A stretch of 64,000 nucleotides of DNA from JALOAD01 sp023228995 [NCBI: Candidatus Muiribacterium halophilum] (GTDB lineage Bacteria; Muiribacteriota; Muiribacteriia; Muiribacteriales): NCBI GenBank assembly GCA_023228995.1, contig JALOAD010000013.1, positions 6,342 to 70,341 on the forward strand, in the 5' to 3' direction. This document shows positions 23,450 through 31,633 of this stretch, in pieces. Both the position numbers and the translations under genes were made by a program. Each line of letters opens with the position of its first letter. Positions within the stretch are counted from its first letter, which is position 1. The notes under the pieces were generated by a model. It was given only the letters and a program-made list of their open reading frames with translations. It was not told the DNA's origin and made no database searches.

Positions 23450-24091
23450 ATGGATGCTTTCATGAAATATAAAGAAAAATTAGAAAATGAGTTATTAGAT
23501 ATAGAATATCTATATAGTGGTGATGTTAAAACTGAAAATCCTATTCATTATTATGAAAAATATAAAATAACAGATAACAATAAATTAGATAAAATATTCA
23601 TCAAAGAAATAATTATAGACATATATGAAAAATCTATTCAACAAATGAAAGATAGAGCAATTGTAATAATAACAAATAATGATAAACTATCTAATGTTAA
23701 TTCTATAATTGTTAAAAATAATATTAATTCCAATTTTATATTTGTGGATAAGAAATACCGAAAAATAATATTAAATATGTCTAATATACAAACTAATAGA
23801 ACTTCACACATATTACCAAGATATTTTTTCAAGTTATATGAAGAAGCTAATATTTATTTATGTCCAATTATAAAAATCATATCATATGAGAATGATATTT
23901 ATTTGGTTGATAAACCAATTCAATCTATGGTATATGTATTACAAAATATGAGATATGAAATTAAAAAGGTAGATGATAAATGGAAACATATTATAAAATA
24001 TGATTTATTTGATTGTATTTATACTTCATATAAAATAGTATTGAGAGATATGCAAAAATATAGAAATAAACAATTAAAATGCTTAAAATAG
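23450..24091 (+). CDS. Hypothetical protein with shared C-terminal tail
   Basis: 213 aa, no family recognised. A charged helical start (KYKEKLENELLDIEYLY), a beta-rich middle (RAIVIITNNDKLSNV, SNFIFVDKKYRKIIL) and SHILPRYFFKLYEEANIY. It ends MQKYRNKQLKCLK, a tail variant. Overlaps the next gene by 13 nt. Confidence 0.55.
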   Translation: MDAFMKYKEKLENELLDIEYLYSGDVKTENPIHYYEKYKITDNNKLDKIFIKEIIIDIYEKSIQQMKDRAIVIITNNDKLSNVNSIIVKNNINSNFIFVDKKYRKIILNMSNIQTNRTSHILPRYFFKLYEEANIYLCPIIKIISYENDIYLVDKPIQSMVYVLQNMRYEIKKVDDKWKHIIKYDLFDCIYTSYKIVLRDMQKYRNKQLKCLK

Positions 24092-24438
24092 ATCAAAAAT
24101 TATTTGAGGAAAACCAAATTAAGTTACTCGGATCTAATATTATTAGATATATTCAAAATATTAATAATAACAATATTAAATATAATGTTATATATGCACC
24201 AGAACCAATATACACATATCTAATGTTAGTTAGTAGTATCTCTTCTAATAAAGGTAAAATGATATGTACTATTTTTGATCATTATAATAATAAATATGAA
24301 TTAAAATATAATAATAATTTTATATTATCTTATAATAAGAAGAGATTTAGAGAGGTTAAAATAAATAGTTTATTAAATAATCAAACTGATCAACCATTAA
24401 TAATAAATTATGAAATAATTAAAAAAGATGATCAATAA
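24079..24438 (+). CDS. Hypothetical protein with internal copy of the shared tail
   Basis: 119 aa. YAPEPIYTYLMLVSSI and KMICTIFDHYNNKYEL form the middle. KRFREVKINSLLNN matches the shared tail closely, but 19 further residues follow it, so the motif is near-terminal rather than terminal. Overlaps the 23450 gene; both share the tail, so they may act together. Function unknown. Confidence 0.55.
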   Translation: MLKIDQKLFEENQIKLLGSNIIRYIQNINNNNIKYNVIYAPEPIYTYLMLVSSISSNKGKMICTIFDHYNNKYELKYNNNFILSYNKKRFREVKINSLLNNQTDQPLIINYEIIKKDDQ

Positions 24439-24454
24439 TTAATTATCTTTTTAA

Positions 24455-25807
24455 TTATTTTTTCTTCTTATCTACTTCACTATCATATCTAGTATTAAAG
24501 AAATTATCACCATCAGTAACAACATTTACATTTGAGTCCAAGGTAGCATAAGGTCCTAAGTCACCAGAACGAAATACACCACCATACATATCCCCATTTA
24601 AGTAACCCTCTAAAAAATAACAATTATTTAATTCAGAAGATTCTACTTTACAACTTAATAATTTTGATTCAATTACATCAGATTGATGTACTTTACATTT
24701 AGTTAATTGGGATTTTTTAATATCTGAACCAACAAAGAAGCAATTTTCAAAAATACCTTCACAATCACAATTTATTAAATCAATATGTTTTATAATAGAA
24801 GTTGATATTATTTTAGCATCTATTACTTCTAATGTTTGAGTTTGTGTCACATAATTTATTATACACTCTTTTAAGTCAAATGCACTATCTAATAAATTAT
24901 ACAATTTATTAAATATATTAGTATAATAAGCACTAACATATTCATATGTATTTATTTGATCTATTTGTAATTGTATTGTATTATAATCAATTATAAAATT
25001 ATCAAATTTAGATATATTTTTATATTTAGATATATTTTCCTCAAGATATTCTTCTAATTTGGTTATATCTTCTTTACTAAAATTAGTTCCAATACAATCA
25101 TATGTGTTTATGATAAATTTATCCATGAAATATAATAAATTGCCTAAATTTTTCTCATAATCTTTACCACCCACATATCTAAATTCTAATCTTTGATTTT
25201 CTTTATGTTCATTTATATGTAAAAAATTAATACCATAATATTTATCACTAGGTAGCCTTAAGTTATTTTTAACTACACTAATTGGTATATTAAAATAATC
25301 ATATTCTTTATAAGGAACTAATCTTTTAACTGACTTAGCATATATATTACCTTTCCTATTAGGATATAACCTATATATTTCTTCTTCATCGACATTTAAT
25401 ATCAACTTGAGTATATTTAAGTCATTGAGATCTTTGTTTTCTTTATCAAAGGATATATTGAAATGTATAGATACTTTATCATTTGTGTATCCATATGTTT
25501 GTATGAATTTTATTATTTTTATTAAATAATATTTAGCCTCTATATATGGAAGTGGACTAGTAATTAATTCTACACAATTCATACCACCTGAGCTATCATT
25601 TTCAATTTTGAAATTCAATCCAGTTGGAATGAAATCAGAGTGATATTTTCTAAATCCCCATACTTTAACAGGTGATAGATCAATATTTAATTGTTCTAAT
25701 GTTTTATAATATGATAAGTCACTCATATAGAATTCTAATTCAAATCCAATTATTGCATTTTTAAGTTTGTGATTTTGATTTAAGAATTTATCTGTATATT
25801 TTTTCAT
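24455..25807 (-). CDS. Amidoligase-like protein (carboxylate-amine ligase fold)
   Basis: 450 aa. IIGFELEFYM near residue 20, SIHFNISFD near 110 and QRLEFRYVGGKDYEKN near 205 follow the motif order of phage and bacterial putative amidoligases of the glutamine-synthetase/GCS superfamily. Those join a carboxylate to an amine with ATP and may modify peptides or wall material. The C-terminal third carries degenerate pentapeptide-like steps (GIFENCFFVGSDIKKSQLT, then KLLSCKVESSELNNCYF). Function inferred from motifs only. Confidence 0.55.
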   Translation of the reverse strand: MKKYTDKFLNQNHKLKNAIIGFELEFYMSDLSYYKTLEQLNIDLSPVKVWGFRKYHSDFIPTGLNFKIENDSSGGMNCVELITSPLPYIEAKYYLIKIIKFIQTYGYTNDKVSIHFNISFDKENKDLNDLNILKLILNVDEEEIYRLYPNRKGNIYAKSVKRLVPYKEYDYFNIPISVVKNNLRLPSDKYYGINFLHINEHKENQRLEFRYVGGKDYEKNLGNLLYFMDKFIINTYDCIGTNFSKEDITKLEEYLEENISKYKNISKFDNFIIDYNTIQLQIDQINTYEYVSAYYTNIFNKLYNLLDSAFDLKECIINYVTQTQTLEVIDAKIISTSIIKHIDLINCDCEGIFENCFFVGSDIKKSQLTKCKVHQSDVIESKLLSCKVESSELNNCYFLEGYLNGDMYGGVFRSGDLGPYATLDSNVNVVTDGDNFFNTRYDSEVDKKKK

Positions 25808-25896
25808 AATCTATATATTAAAATTAATTATTGTCATTTTTTTCAATAGGAACAGAGTTTTTATATATATAATTATATAAAAATTAATAATTATAC

Positions 25897-26286
25897 ATGG
25901 AATTTTTTTGTGTTTATTGTAAAACTAGAAAAAAACTAGATAAATTTATCAAAGCCAATCATATTAAGAACAAATATATCATTGATATTAAGAAGATTAT
26001 GGATGAGGAGGAAGTAGATTTTAATGTGGATAAAATGTATTTGAAAGTTTTGATATTTCATAAAGTTCAACAAGCTATTGAGAAAAATAAAAATATTTAT
26101 TATATACCCTATTTTGAAGATGGTTTTACTATAAATAAATTATTAAATATAAAAAAATTATTAGGAGAAAATAATTTTAATATTTTATTATTCTATAGTG
26201 AATTTAGAAAAGATACTAATATTTTAGAAGATGTTTTTTCCAATCTATCTAAATTTAATAATAGTCAAATAATACGTGATTATTAG
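25897..26286 (+). CDS. Hypothetical protein, 129 aa
   Basis: Starts MEFFCVYCKTRKKLDKF (one CxxC only). The middle IFHKVQQAIEKNKNIYYIP and the later NFNILLFYSEFRKDTN look like helix-strand alternation of a Rossmann-like domain, but no phosphate loop is present. It precedes the tail module on the same strand. No function assigned. Confidence 0.5.
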   Translation: MEFFCVYCKTRKKLDKFIKANHIKNKYIIDIKKIMDEEEVDFNVDKMYLKVLIFHKVQQAIEKNKNIYYIPYFEDGFTINKLLNIKKLLGENNFNILLFYSEFRKDTNILEDVFSNLSKFNNSQIIRDY

Positions 26287-26330
26287 AAACAATTTTATTT
26301 TTATATATAGTATAAAATAAATATATCTAT

Positions 26331-28166
26331 ATGCCAAATTCATCAATATTAGGTGGTTCACCTCTTGGGTTAATTAACTTAAGAAGTTATACAGATATTA
26401 ATGGTAGATCAACTTTTAATGCAGGTGAAAGTAGAAATGTTGATGTTAAATCTTACAACAATAATAAATCCAATGTAGGTCTTAAATATGGAAATAGTTT
26501 ATTTACTGGAGCAAGATCAGTTGTTGCTTGGCCTAAAATAAATGATGTAGATTCAAATTCTAAAGAACATGACTTAAATAAAGATCATCTTCATAATGAT
26601 AGTGTGTATGATACTAGTATATTGAATATTATAGAAAAATTATCCAATACTAAAGCACAATTAAGACCTTCTGATTTTGCATATCTTAAAAATGTTGGAG
26701 TTTATCCAAATAATCGTTTGATGATAGCTCGTAGATTTGCCACACCAGTTGGTGATAATATTATGACTAATAAAAAAGATGCAGATTTAATTTCTTTAGC
26801 TACTTTAATTTCTTGGTTACCTGAAGGACAAGACTTTTTGTCAATATCTTTTGGTGAAGTCTGGGAAGAAGCACCTGCAGATTTTAAGAATATATTAACA
26901 TCATTGGGAGAGGATATGGGAATTGGTAATCTTGGTGGTATTGCAGGTGCTGCTGGTAATTTATTACCATTACCTGGGTTTACTGAAATTTTTCAACGTA
27001 ATTTTTTAGCAAGTTTAGGTTTGATAGAAAAGGATGTTGCAAATATGATACCTTCAGGAAATCCAAACCTCATTAAACAAGCTAAGATGAGAAAAACTGT
27101 TGGTTATAGTAGTGCAGACTCTGGTTTGAAGTGTAATGTTAATATTAAAATGACATGTGAATATGAATTGAAATATATATCTGGCATAGATCCTACAATA
27201 GTTTGGATGGATTTACTTGGTATGATAACAAGATTTGGTACGTCTGAAAGTACAAGTTATGGACTTGGTTTAAGTGCATCATCTACAATATCAAGATGGT
27301 TAAATAATCCAAATGATATGATAGGTGAGATGACCACTGCTATATATGATGCTATATATAATGCTTCAATTGGTATAAAAGAAGAATTAGAAAAATCTTT
27401 ATTCCAATCAAAAAGCGCTGAGCTGACAGCATCAAGTAGTTTAAAAAAACAAGAAGGAGAAAATAATAAAAAAGCACACTTAATGGGTGAAGAAGAATCC
27501 ATACTTAATGCTGAAAAAATGGGTGCTGGTATTAGAACACTTATTAAAGATATAGGCACTTATGCTATAAATGGATTAGTACAAAAATATAGAGTTAAAA
27601 TAATTGGTGTATTAAATACTTTAACTGGTATGCCTTCTACACCATGGCACATAACAATAGGAAATCCACTCAGACCTACTTTTTGTTCTGGAGATATGTT
27701 AGTTGATAATGTAGAACTTAAATTAGGACCAACTTTAGCTTTTAATGATTTACCTTCTAATATAACGGTGGATTTTTCATTAACAAATGCAAGACCTTGG
27801 GGTATGCAAGAAATTATGAGAAAATTCAATAGTGGCTATTTGAGAACTATTAAATCACAAAAATCATATTATGAAACTAATTCATATATGATAGGGGAGG
27901 GTAAAGATGCTCGTTTAGCAATTGAGTCACCTGGTCAAATAGAGGGATATGATTATTCAGCACCAGTTTCTGGTACACAAAGTGTTAATATTACTAATCA
28001 ATCTACTACTAATAATATAGATACTGCAAAAGGATCTGAATCTATTATTAACACCAATGGTGATACTTCAAAATCTAATTTAACTAAAGTGACTAAGGCA
28101 ATAGATGGTAAATTACCAAATGAGGGGGAAATGAATAAGGATGCAAATTCACCGGTTAAAAAATAA
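26331..28166 (+). CDS. Large tail/baseplate structural protein
   Basis: 611 aa, first gene of the tail module. TPWHITIGNPLRPTFCSGDM, then LGPTLAFNDLPSNITVDFSL and ARPWGMQEIMRKFNSG form a compact C-terminal domain of the kind found in phage tail-tube or baseplate proteins. A Gly/Ala-rich middle (GIGNLGGIAGAAGNLLPLPG) looks hydrophobic. The last 80 residues are Ser/Thr/Asn-rich and probably disordered. Role inferred from size, position and composition; the exact T4 counterpart is not clear. Confidence 0.55.
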   Translation: MPNSSILGGSPLGLINLRSYTDINGRSTFNAGESRNVDVKSYNNNKSNVGLKYGNSLFTGARSVVAWPKINDVDSNSKEHDLNKDHLHNDSVYDTSILNIIEKLSNTKAQLRPSDFAYLKNVGVYPNNRLMIARRFATPVGDNIMTNKKDADLISLATLISWLPEGQDFLSISFGEVWEEAPADFKNILTSLGEDMGIGNLGGIAGAAGNLLPLPGFTEIFQRNFLASLGLIEKDVANMIPSGNPNLIKQAKMRKTVGYSSADSGLKCNVNIKMTCEYELKYISGIDPTIVWMDLLGMITRFGTSESTSYGLGLSASSTISRWLNNPNDMIGEMTTAIYDAIYNASIGIKEELEKSLFQSKSAELTASSSLKKQEGENNKKAHLMGEEESILNAEKMGAGIRTLIKDIGTYAINGLVQKYRVKIIGVLNTLTGMPSTPWHITIGNPLRPTFCSGDMLVDNVELKLGPTLAFNDLPSNITVDFSLTNARPWGMQEIMRKFNSGYLRTIKSQKSYYETNSYMIGEGKDARLAIESPGQIEGYDYSAPVSGTQSVNITNQSTTNNIDTAKGSESIINTNGDTSKSNLTKVTKAIDGKLPNEGEMNKDANSPVKK

Positions 28167-28178
28167 TATTATAATAAT

Positions 28179-28658
28179 ATGAATATAAAATCATTAGAAA
28201 CATTAAAATATGATAGTAACACAGATCTATTTGATATGTTTATACCACAATTCTTAAATACTGGTGCAGAATTAAATACATATGTGGTTCAAATTTATGA
28301 AGAAATGAGAATTGATAGTGTTATGATGTCTATGTATAATAATGATGTTAATGTATTATCTGATATAGATGTTATATTATTTATTAATGGTATTGATAAT
28401 CCCTTGAATATACAAGTTGGTGATATTTTATATTATCCACCTATTGAAAATTTGAGTTCATATCGTAATGTATATGATAGTAAACAATCAACTGATATTA
28501 AAAAAATATTAGCTACTCCAAATAAAACTACAAAAACTGATAATAATAGAACTTCTTATGTTGAAAATGGATATACATTACCACCTGTTGTAATGGAACA
28601 ACCAAAAGAACCAGTTAGGGTTGAAGATAATAAAATAGTCATAGGAGGGCTTAATTAA
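28179..28658 (+). CDS. gp53-like baseplate wedge protein
   Basis: 159 aa. SDIDVILFINGIDNPLNIQV, followed by GDILYYPPIENL, matches the LysM-like end of T4 gp53-type wedge proteins, in which a phrase of the form ..NGI.NP..I..G..L..P recurs. The N-terminal part (DMFIPQFLNTGAELNTYVV) is consistent with a short adaptor. Located between two larger structural genes. Assigned by motif and context. Confidence 0.5.
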   Translation: MNIKSLETLKYDSNTDLFDMFIPQFLNTGAELNTYVVQIYEEMRIDSVMMSMYNNDVNVLSDIDVILFINGIDNPLNIQVGDILYYPPIENLSSYRNVYDSKQSTDIKKILATPNKTTKTDNNRTSYVENGYTLPPVVMEQPKEPVRVEDNKIVIGGLN

Positions 28659-28660
28659 TT

Positions 28661-29674
28661 ATGTCAGATTTATTAAAAACTGTACGTATAACTGACAATA
28701 TTAAATATGAGTTATATAAAAAAGGTAATAGTAAAAAATATACAATTGCATATTTAGATAAAGAAGTAAAAAGTCAATATTATGATTTTAGTTTATCTGA
28801 TGATTTTGTGATAAAAGAATCATTAGTTGAATTTGCTAGAATTAATAATAAAAAGGCAGACTATTATAAAGTAATACAAAATCCATATAAAGATCCATTT
28901 GATAAAAGATTATATGGTAGTATTAATTATCCATATTACTTAAATAATACTTGTAAAATAATAATTGAATGGGTTGGTATGTTACCAAATCCAGAATTTC
29001 AATTAGGACCATATTCAATAGGTGATGATGCTGTTGAATTTAATAAAGTACTTGGTGTAAAAAGGTGGATAGAGGGGAATGTTACAAACAACATAGATAA
29101 TGGTGAATCTAATATAACTTCTACTTGGGTTGATATAAATGGAAATTATGATATAGCTTATATAAGCTATAAAAAAGTTTTGATATATTTACCAGATAAT
29201 ACAATATTAATTCAAACACAAGATGGATTAGAATATAATAATGAAAGTAATGAGAATTTTATTAAATATTCAAATAAAATTAAAGATATTAATATAATTG
29301 AAAATGTTATATCAAATTATATAAAATTAATAGTTAATAATAGAGGAATATCTTATGATGATTATAAATTAAAATTATGTGATCCTGATACAAATCATTG
29401 TAATATAATACCTTATATTAATCCTTTTGAAGTTGTACCTACCATAATAGACAAACCAATAGAGGTGGATATTAAAGATAACCAAAAAATTAATTTAACA
29501 TTAGATGGTATATCAGATAATATACATATTAAAGAAAAAACAGATTTACCAACTTTCACTGTGTGGATAGGAAACAAGCCAATAATGAATAATGAAGAAA
29601 TAACATTTAATGATTATATTGATACAAATGAATTAAATATAGAATATATTGAAAATAAATCAATACTTACTTAA
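28661..29674 (+). CDS. Tail-module structural protein, 337 aa
   Basis: Acidic/aromatic protein with many beta-type stretches (NTCKIIIEWVGMLPNPEFQL, STWVDINGNYDIAYISYKK, KVLIYLPDNTILIQTQDG). No cysteine cluster, signal or span. It lies 2 nt behind the gp53-like gene and is the last gene before a strong bidirectional terminator. A baseplate or wedge component by position; not recognised by sequence. Confidence 0.45.
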   Translation: MSDLLKTVRITDNIKYELYKKGNSKKYTIAYLDKEVKSQYYDFSLSDDFVIKESLVEFARINNKKADYYKVIQNPYKDPFDKRLYGSINYPYYLNNTCKIIIEWVGMLPNPEFQLGPYSIGDDAVEFNKVLGVKRWIEGNVTNNIDNGESNITSTWVDINGNYDIAYISYKKVLIYLPDNTILIQTQDGLEYNNESNENFIKYSNKIKDINIIENVISNYIKLIVNNRGISYDDYKLKLCDPDTNHCNIIPYINPFEVVPTIIDKPIEVDIKDNQKINLTLDGISDNIHIKEKTDLPTFTVWIGNKPIMNNEEITFNDYIDTNELNIEYIENKSILT

Positions 29675-29692
29675 AATAGAAAGAATAAATAT

Positions 29693-29734
29693 ACAGTTAC
29701 ATATTTGAATTAAAAATATGTAACTGTTATTTTT
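29693..29734. terminator. Bidirectional terminator in the tail module
   Basis: 14-bp stem ACAGTTACATATTT/AAATATGTAACTGT (29693-29706 with 29714-29727), T-rich on the right, A-rich on the left. Confidence 0.8.
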
Positions 29735-29738
29735 AAGT

Positions 29739-29942
29739 TTAAGTATTTTTAGGTTTATTTGTTTTTGGTTTATGTTTTTTAGGTTTATTAGTTTTTTTAA
29801 TAACATCTGTTTTTTCAGATTTTACTTCAATTACTTTTGGTACATTTTTAACAATTGGTTCAACTTTTGGTTCTTCAACTTTCACTGGTTTAGTTACTTC
29901 TTTTTTTCCAAACCATCTTTTCCATAATTTTTTAATTAACAT
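29739..29942 (-). CDS. Small Lys/Pro-rich basic protein
   Basis: 67 aa on the opposite strand to the tail genes around it. An aromatic/basic start (MLIKKLWKRWFGKKEV) could form an amphipathic, membrane-touching helix. It is followed by a KVEEPKVEP linker and a repeat-like basic end (KPKKHKPKTNKPKN). It has a late-type motif (29965-29980) and the shared terminator. Possible nucleic-acid condensing or internal virion peptide; speculative. Confidence 0.5.
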   Translation of the reverse strand: MLIKKLWKRWFGKKEVTKPVKVEEPKVEPIVKNVPKVIEVKSEKTDVIKKTNKPKKHKPKTNKPKNT

Positions 29943-29964
29943 TTTTTATAACTTATTTTTATTT

Positions 29965-29980
29965 TGTTTTTATATATTAA
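29965..29980 (-). promoter_or_regulatory. Late-type promoter motif
   Basis: TTAATATATAAAAACA on the minus strand, one base different from the TTAATATATAAAAATA motif, 23 nt before the ATG at 29942. Confidence 0.4.
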
Positions 29981-30020
29981 ATATAAAAACATTATACATT
30001 TTTTATATATAAAAATAGCA

Positions 30021-31607
30021 ATGAAGTTTAGATATGATAAAGAAAAAGAAGAGCTTGTAGTTTCTGAGTCTACAAGAATTGAATATCATCAAATAAAATT
30101 ATGGTTAACTAGACATGTTAAAGGATATAAATTTACACCTCAATATAAGATGGGTGTGTGGAATGGTCAGCAATCATATTTCAGAGATGGTAAAATAAAT
30201 TTAGGATTATGGAAAGAATTATTAAAAGCATGTAAGGAAATTGAAGTTCCATTTATAATGGAGAATAAAGAAGACTTTCCTATAAATAGAGCAGTGACCT
30301 TAGATGAAGTTAGAGAATTTTGTTTAGATTTTTTCAAAAATCATAAAATAAAAAAAGATAATAAATGGATACCATTTATGCCATATGATCACCAAATAGA
30401 AACTGCTTATAAAATATTAAAGAATAGATATTGTATGGCTGAAGTTGCTACATCAGGAGGTAAATCATTAATTATATCATTGGTATTATTTTATACTATG
30501 AAATTTATAGATCCAAAAGCAAAATTTCTAATTATTGTACCTTCAATTAGTTTGGTTACACAATTTTATGATGATTTATTACAAAATTTTTATGGTGAGA
30601 ATTTTTTAGTTGAAAATAAAGATAAAGATATTGTTAGTGTCAATGGTATACTTAGGATAGAAGAAGTTATGTCTGAAAAACCACGTAAATGGTCAGGTAA
30701 ATTAGATGCTAATATTTACATAGGAACTTATCAATCATTAGAAAAATGGCCTAAAGAATTTTTCAAACAATTTCATACTGTTATTACAGATGAGGCACAC
30801 TCAGCTAAAAATAAAACAATTACTACAATATTGGGTCATACTTTTGGAGTAGCTTATTCTAGATTTGGTGTATCTGGTACATTTCCTATTGACACAAGTT
30901 GTGAAATATTAAGTGTACAATCTGTATTAGGTCCAAAAATAACAGAGGTAACTGCTAAGGAATTAATTAATAAAGGTATAATTACTCAAATGAGTATAAA
31001 ATCTATTATAATGAATCATAATAACCCAGAGTTAGATGCGAGAATGTATCAAATACGAAAAGCTGGTTATGGTAAGGAAGCATTAGAAATAGAAAAAGAA
31101 TATGCACATCAATCAGAAAAGAGAATTGATTTTATTAAAAAGATAATTTCTAAATGTGAAGATAATACATTGTTATTATTTCATACTATAGAATATGGTG
31201 AAAAGTTATTTACTGTTCTATCTGAGGCATTCCCTGATAAAAATTTCCATTATATTGATGGTAGTATTTCAGGTAAGAAAAGAGAAGAAATAAAAAAGAA
31301 AATGGAGCAAAGTGCTGGTATTCAGATACTTATTGCTTCATTTGGATGTTTGAGCACGGGTGTGAGTATTAAGAATCTACATAATGTAATATTTGCAGAT
31401 TCTTTCAAATCTGAACAAATTATTATACAATCAATAGGTAGGGCTTTAAGATTACACTCAACTAAAAAAGTTGCCACTATATATGATTTAGTGGATGTAT
31501 TTAAGAATGAAAACTATAATAATATTTTATATACACATTATAGAGAGAGATTAACTTTCTATAAAAAAAGAGAATATCCCTATAAAGAATATAAAATCAA
31601 CTTATAG
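30021..31607 (+). CDS. uvsW: UvsW-like DNA/RNA helicase (superfamily 2)
   Basis: 528 aa from MKFRYDKEKE; an upstream in-frame ATG exists, but the family starts here. The N-terminal domain (YKFTPQYKMGVWNGQQ) resembles that of T4 UvsW (503-587 aa range). Helicase motifs: VATSGGKSLI (Walker A, 142-151), VITDEAHSAK (DEAH, 257-260), FGVSGTFP (motif III) and QSIGRALRLH (motif VI). In T4 it dissolves R-loops at origins and drives branch migration, switching replication to recombination mode. It lies between tail genes and ends at its own hairpin terminator. Confidence 0.9.
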   Translation: MKFRYDKEKEELVVSESTRIEYHQIKLWLTRHVKGYKFTPQYKMGVWNGQQSYFRDGKINLGLWKELLKACKEIEVPFIMENKEDFPINRAVTLDEVREFCLDFFKNHKIKKDNKWIPFMPYDHQIETAYKILKNRYCMAEVATSGGKSLIISLVLFYTMKFIDPKAKFLIIVPSISLVTQFYDDLLQNFYGENFLVENKDKDIVSVNGILRIEEVMSEKPRKWSGKLDANIYIGTYQSLEKWPKEFFKQFHTVITDEAHSAKNKTITTILGHTFGVAYSRFGVSGTFPIDTSCEILSVQSVLGPKITEVTAKELINKGIITQMSIKSIIMNHNNPELDARMYQIRKAGYGKEALEIEKEYAHQSEKRIDFIKKIISKCEDNTLLLFHTIEYGEKLFTVLSEAFPDKNFHYIDGSISGKKREEIKKKMEQSAGIQILIASFGCLSTGVSIKNLHNVIFADSFKSEQIIIQSIGRALRLHSTKKVATIYDLVDVFKNENYNNILYTHYRERLTFYKKREYPYKEYKINL

Positions 31608-31626
31608 AAAGTTGATTTTTTTATAT
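31594..31626 (+). terminator. Terminator after uvsW
   Basis: AAATCAACTT/AAGTTGATTT around ATAGA, then a T-run; it overlaps the uvsW stop codon. Confidence 0.7.
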
Positions 31627-31633
31627 ATATCAC

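Noticed and set aside
29739-29942. Lys/Pro-rich gene as a shadow
   Set aside because: Not rejected as a gene: it is not opposite another frame, has a late-type motif and a terminator; only a DNA-binding role was set aside for lack of evidence.
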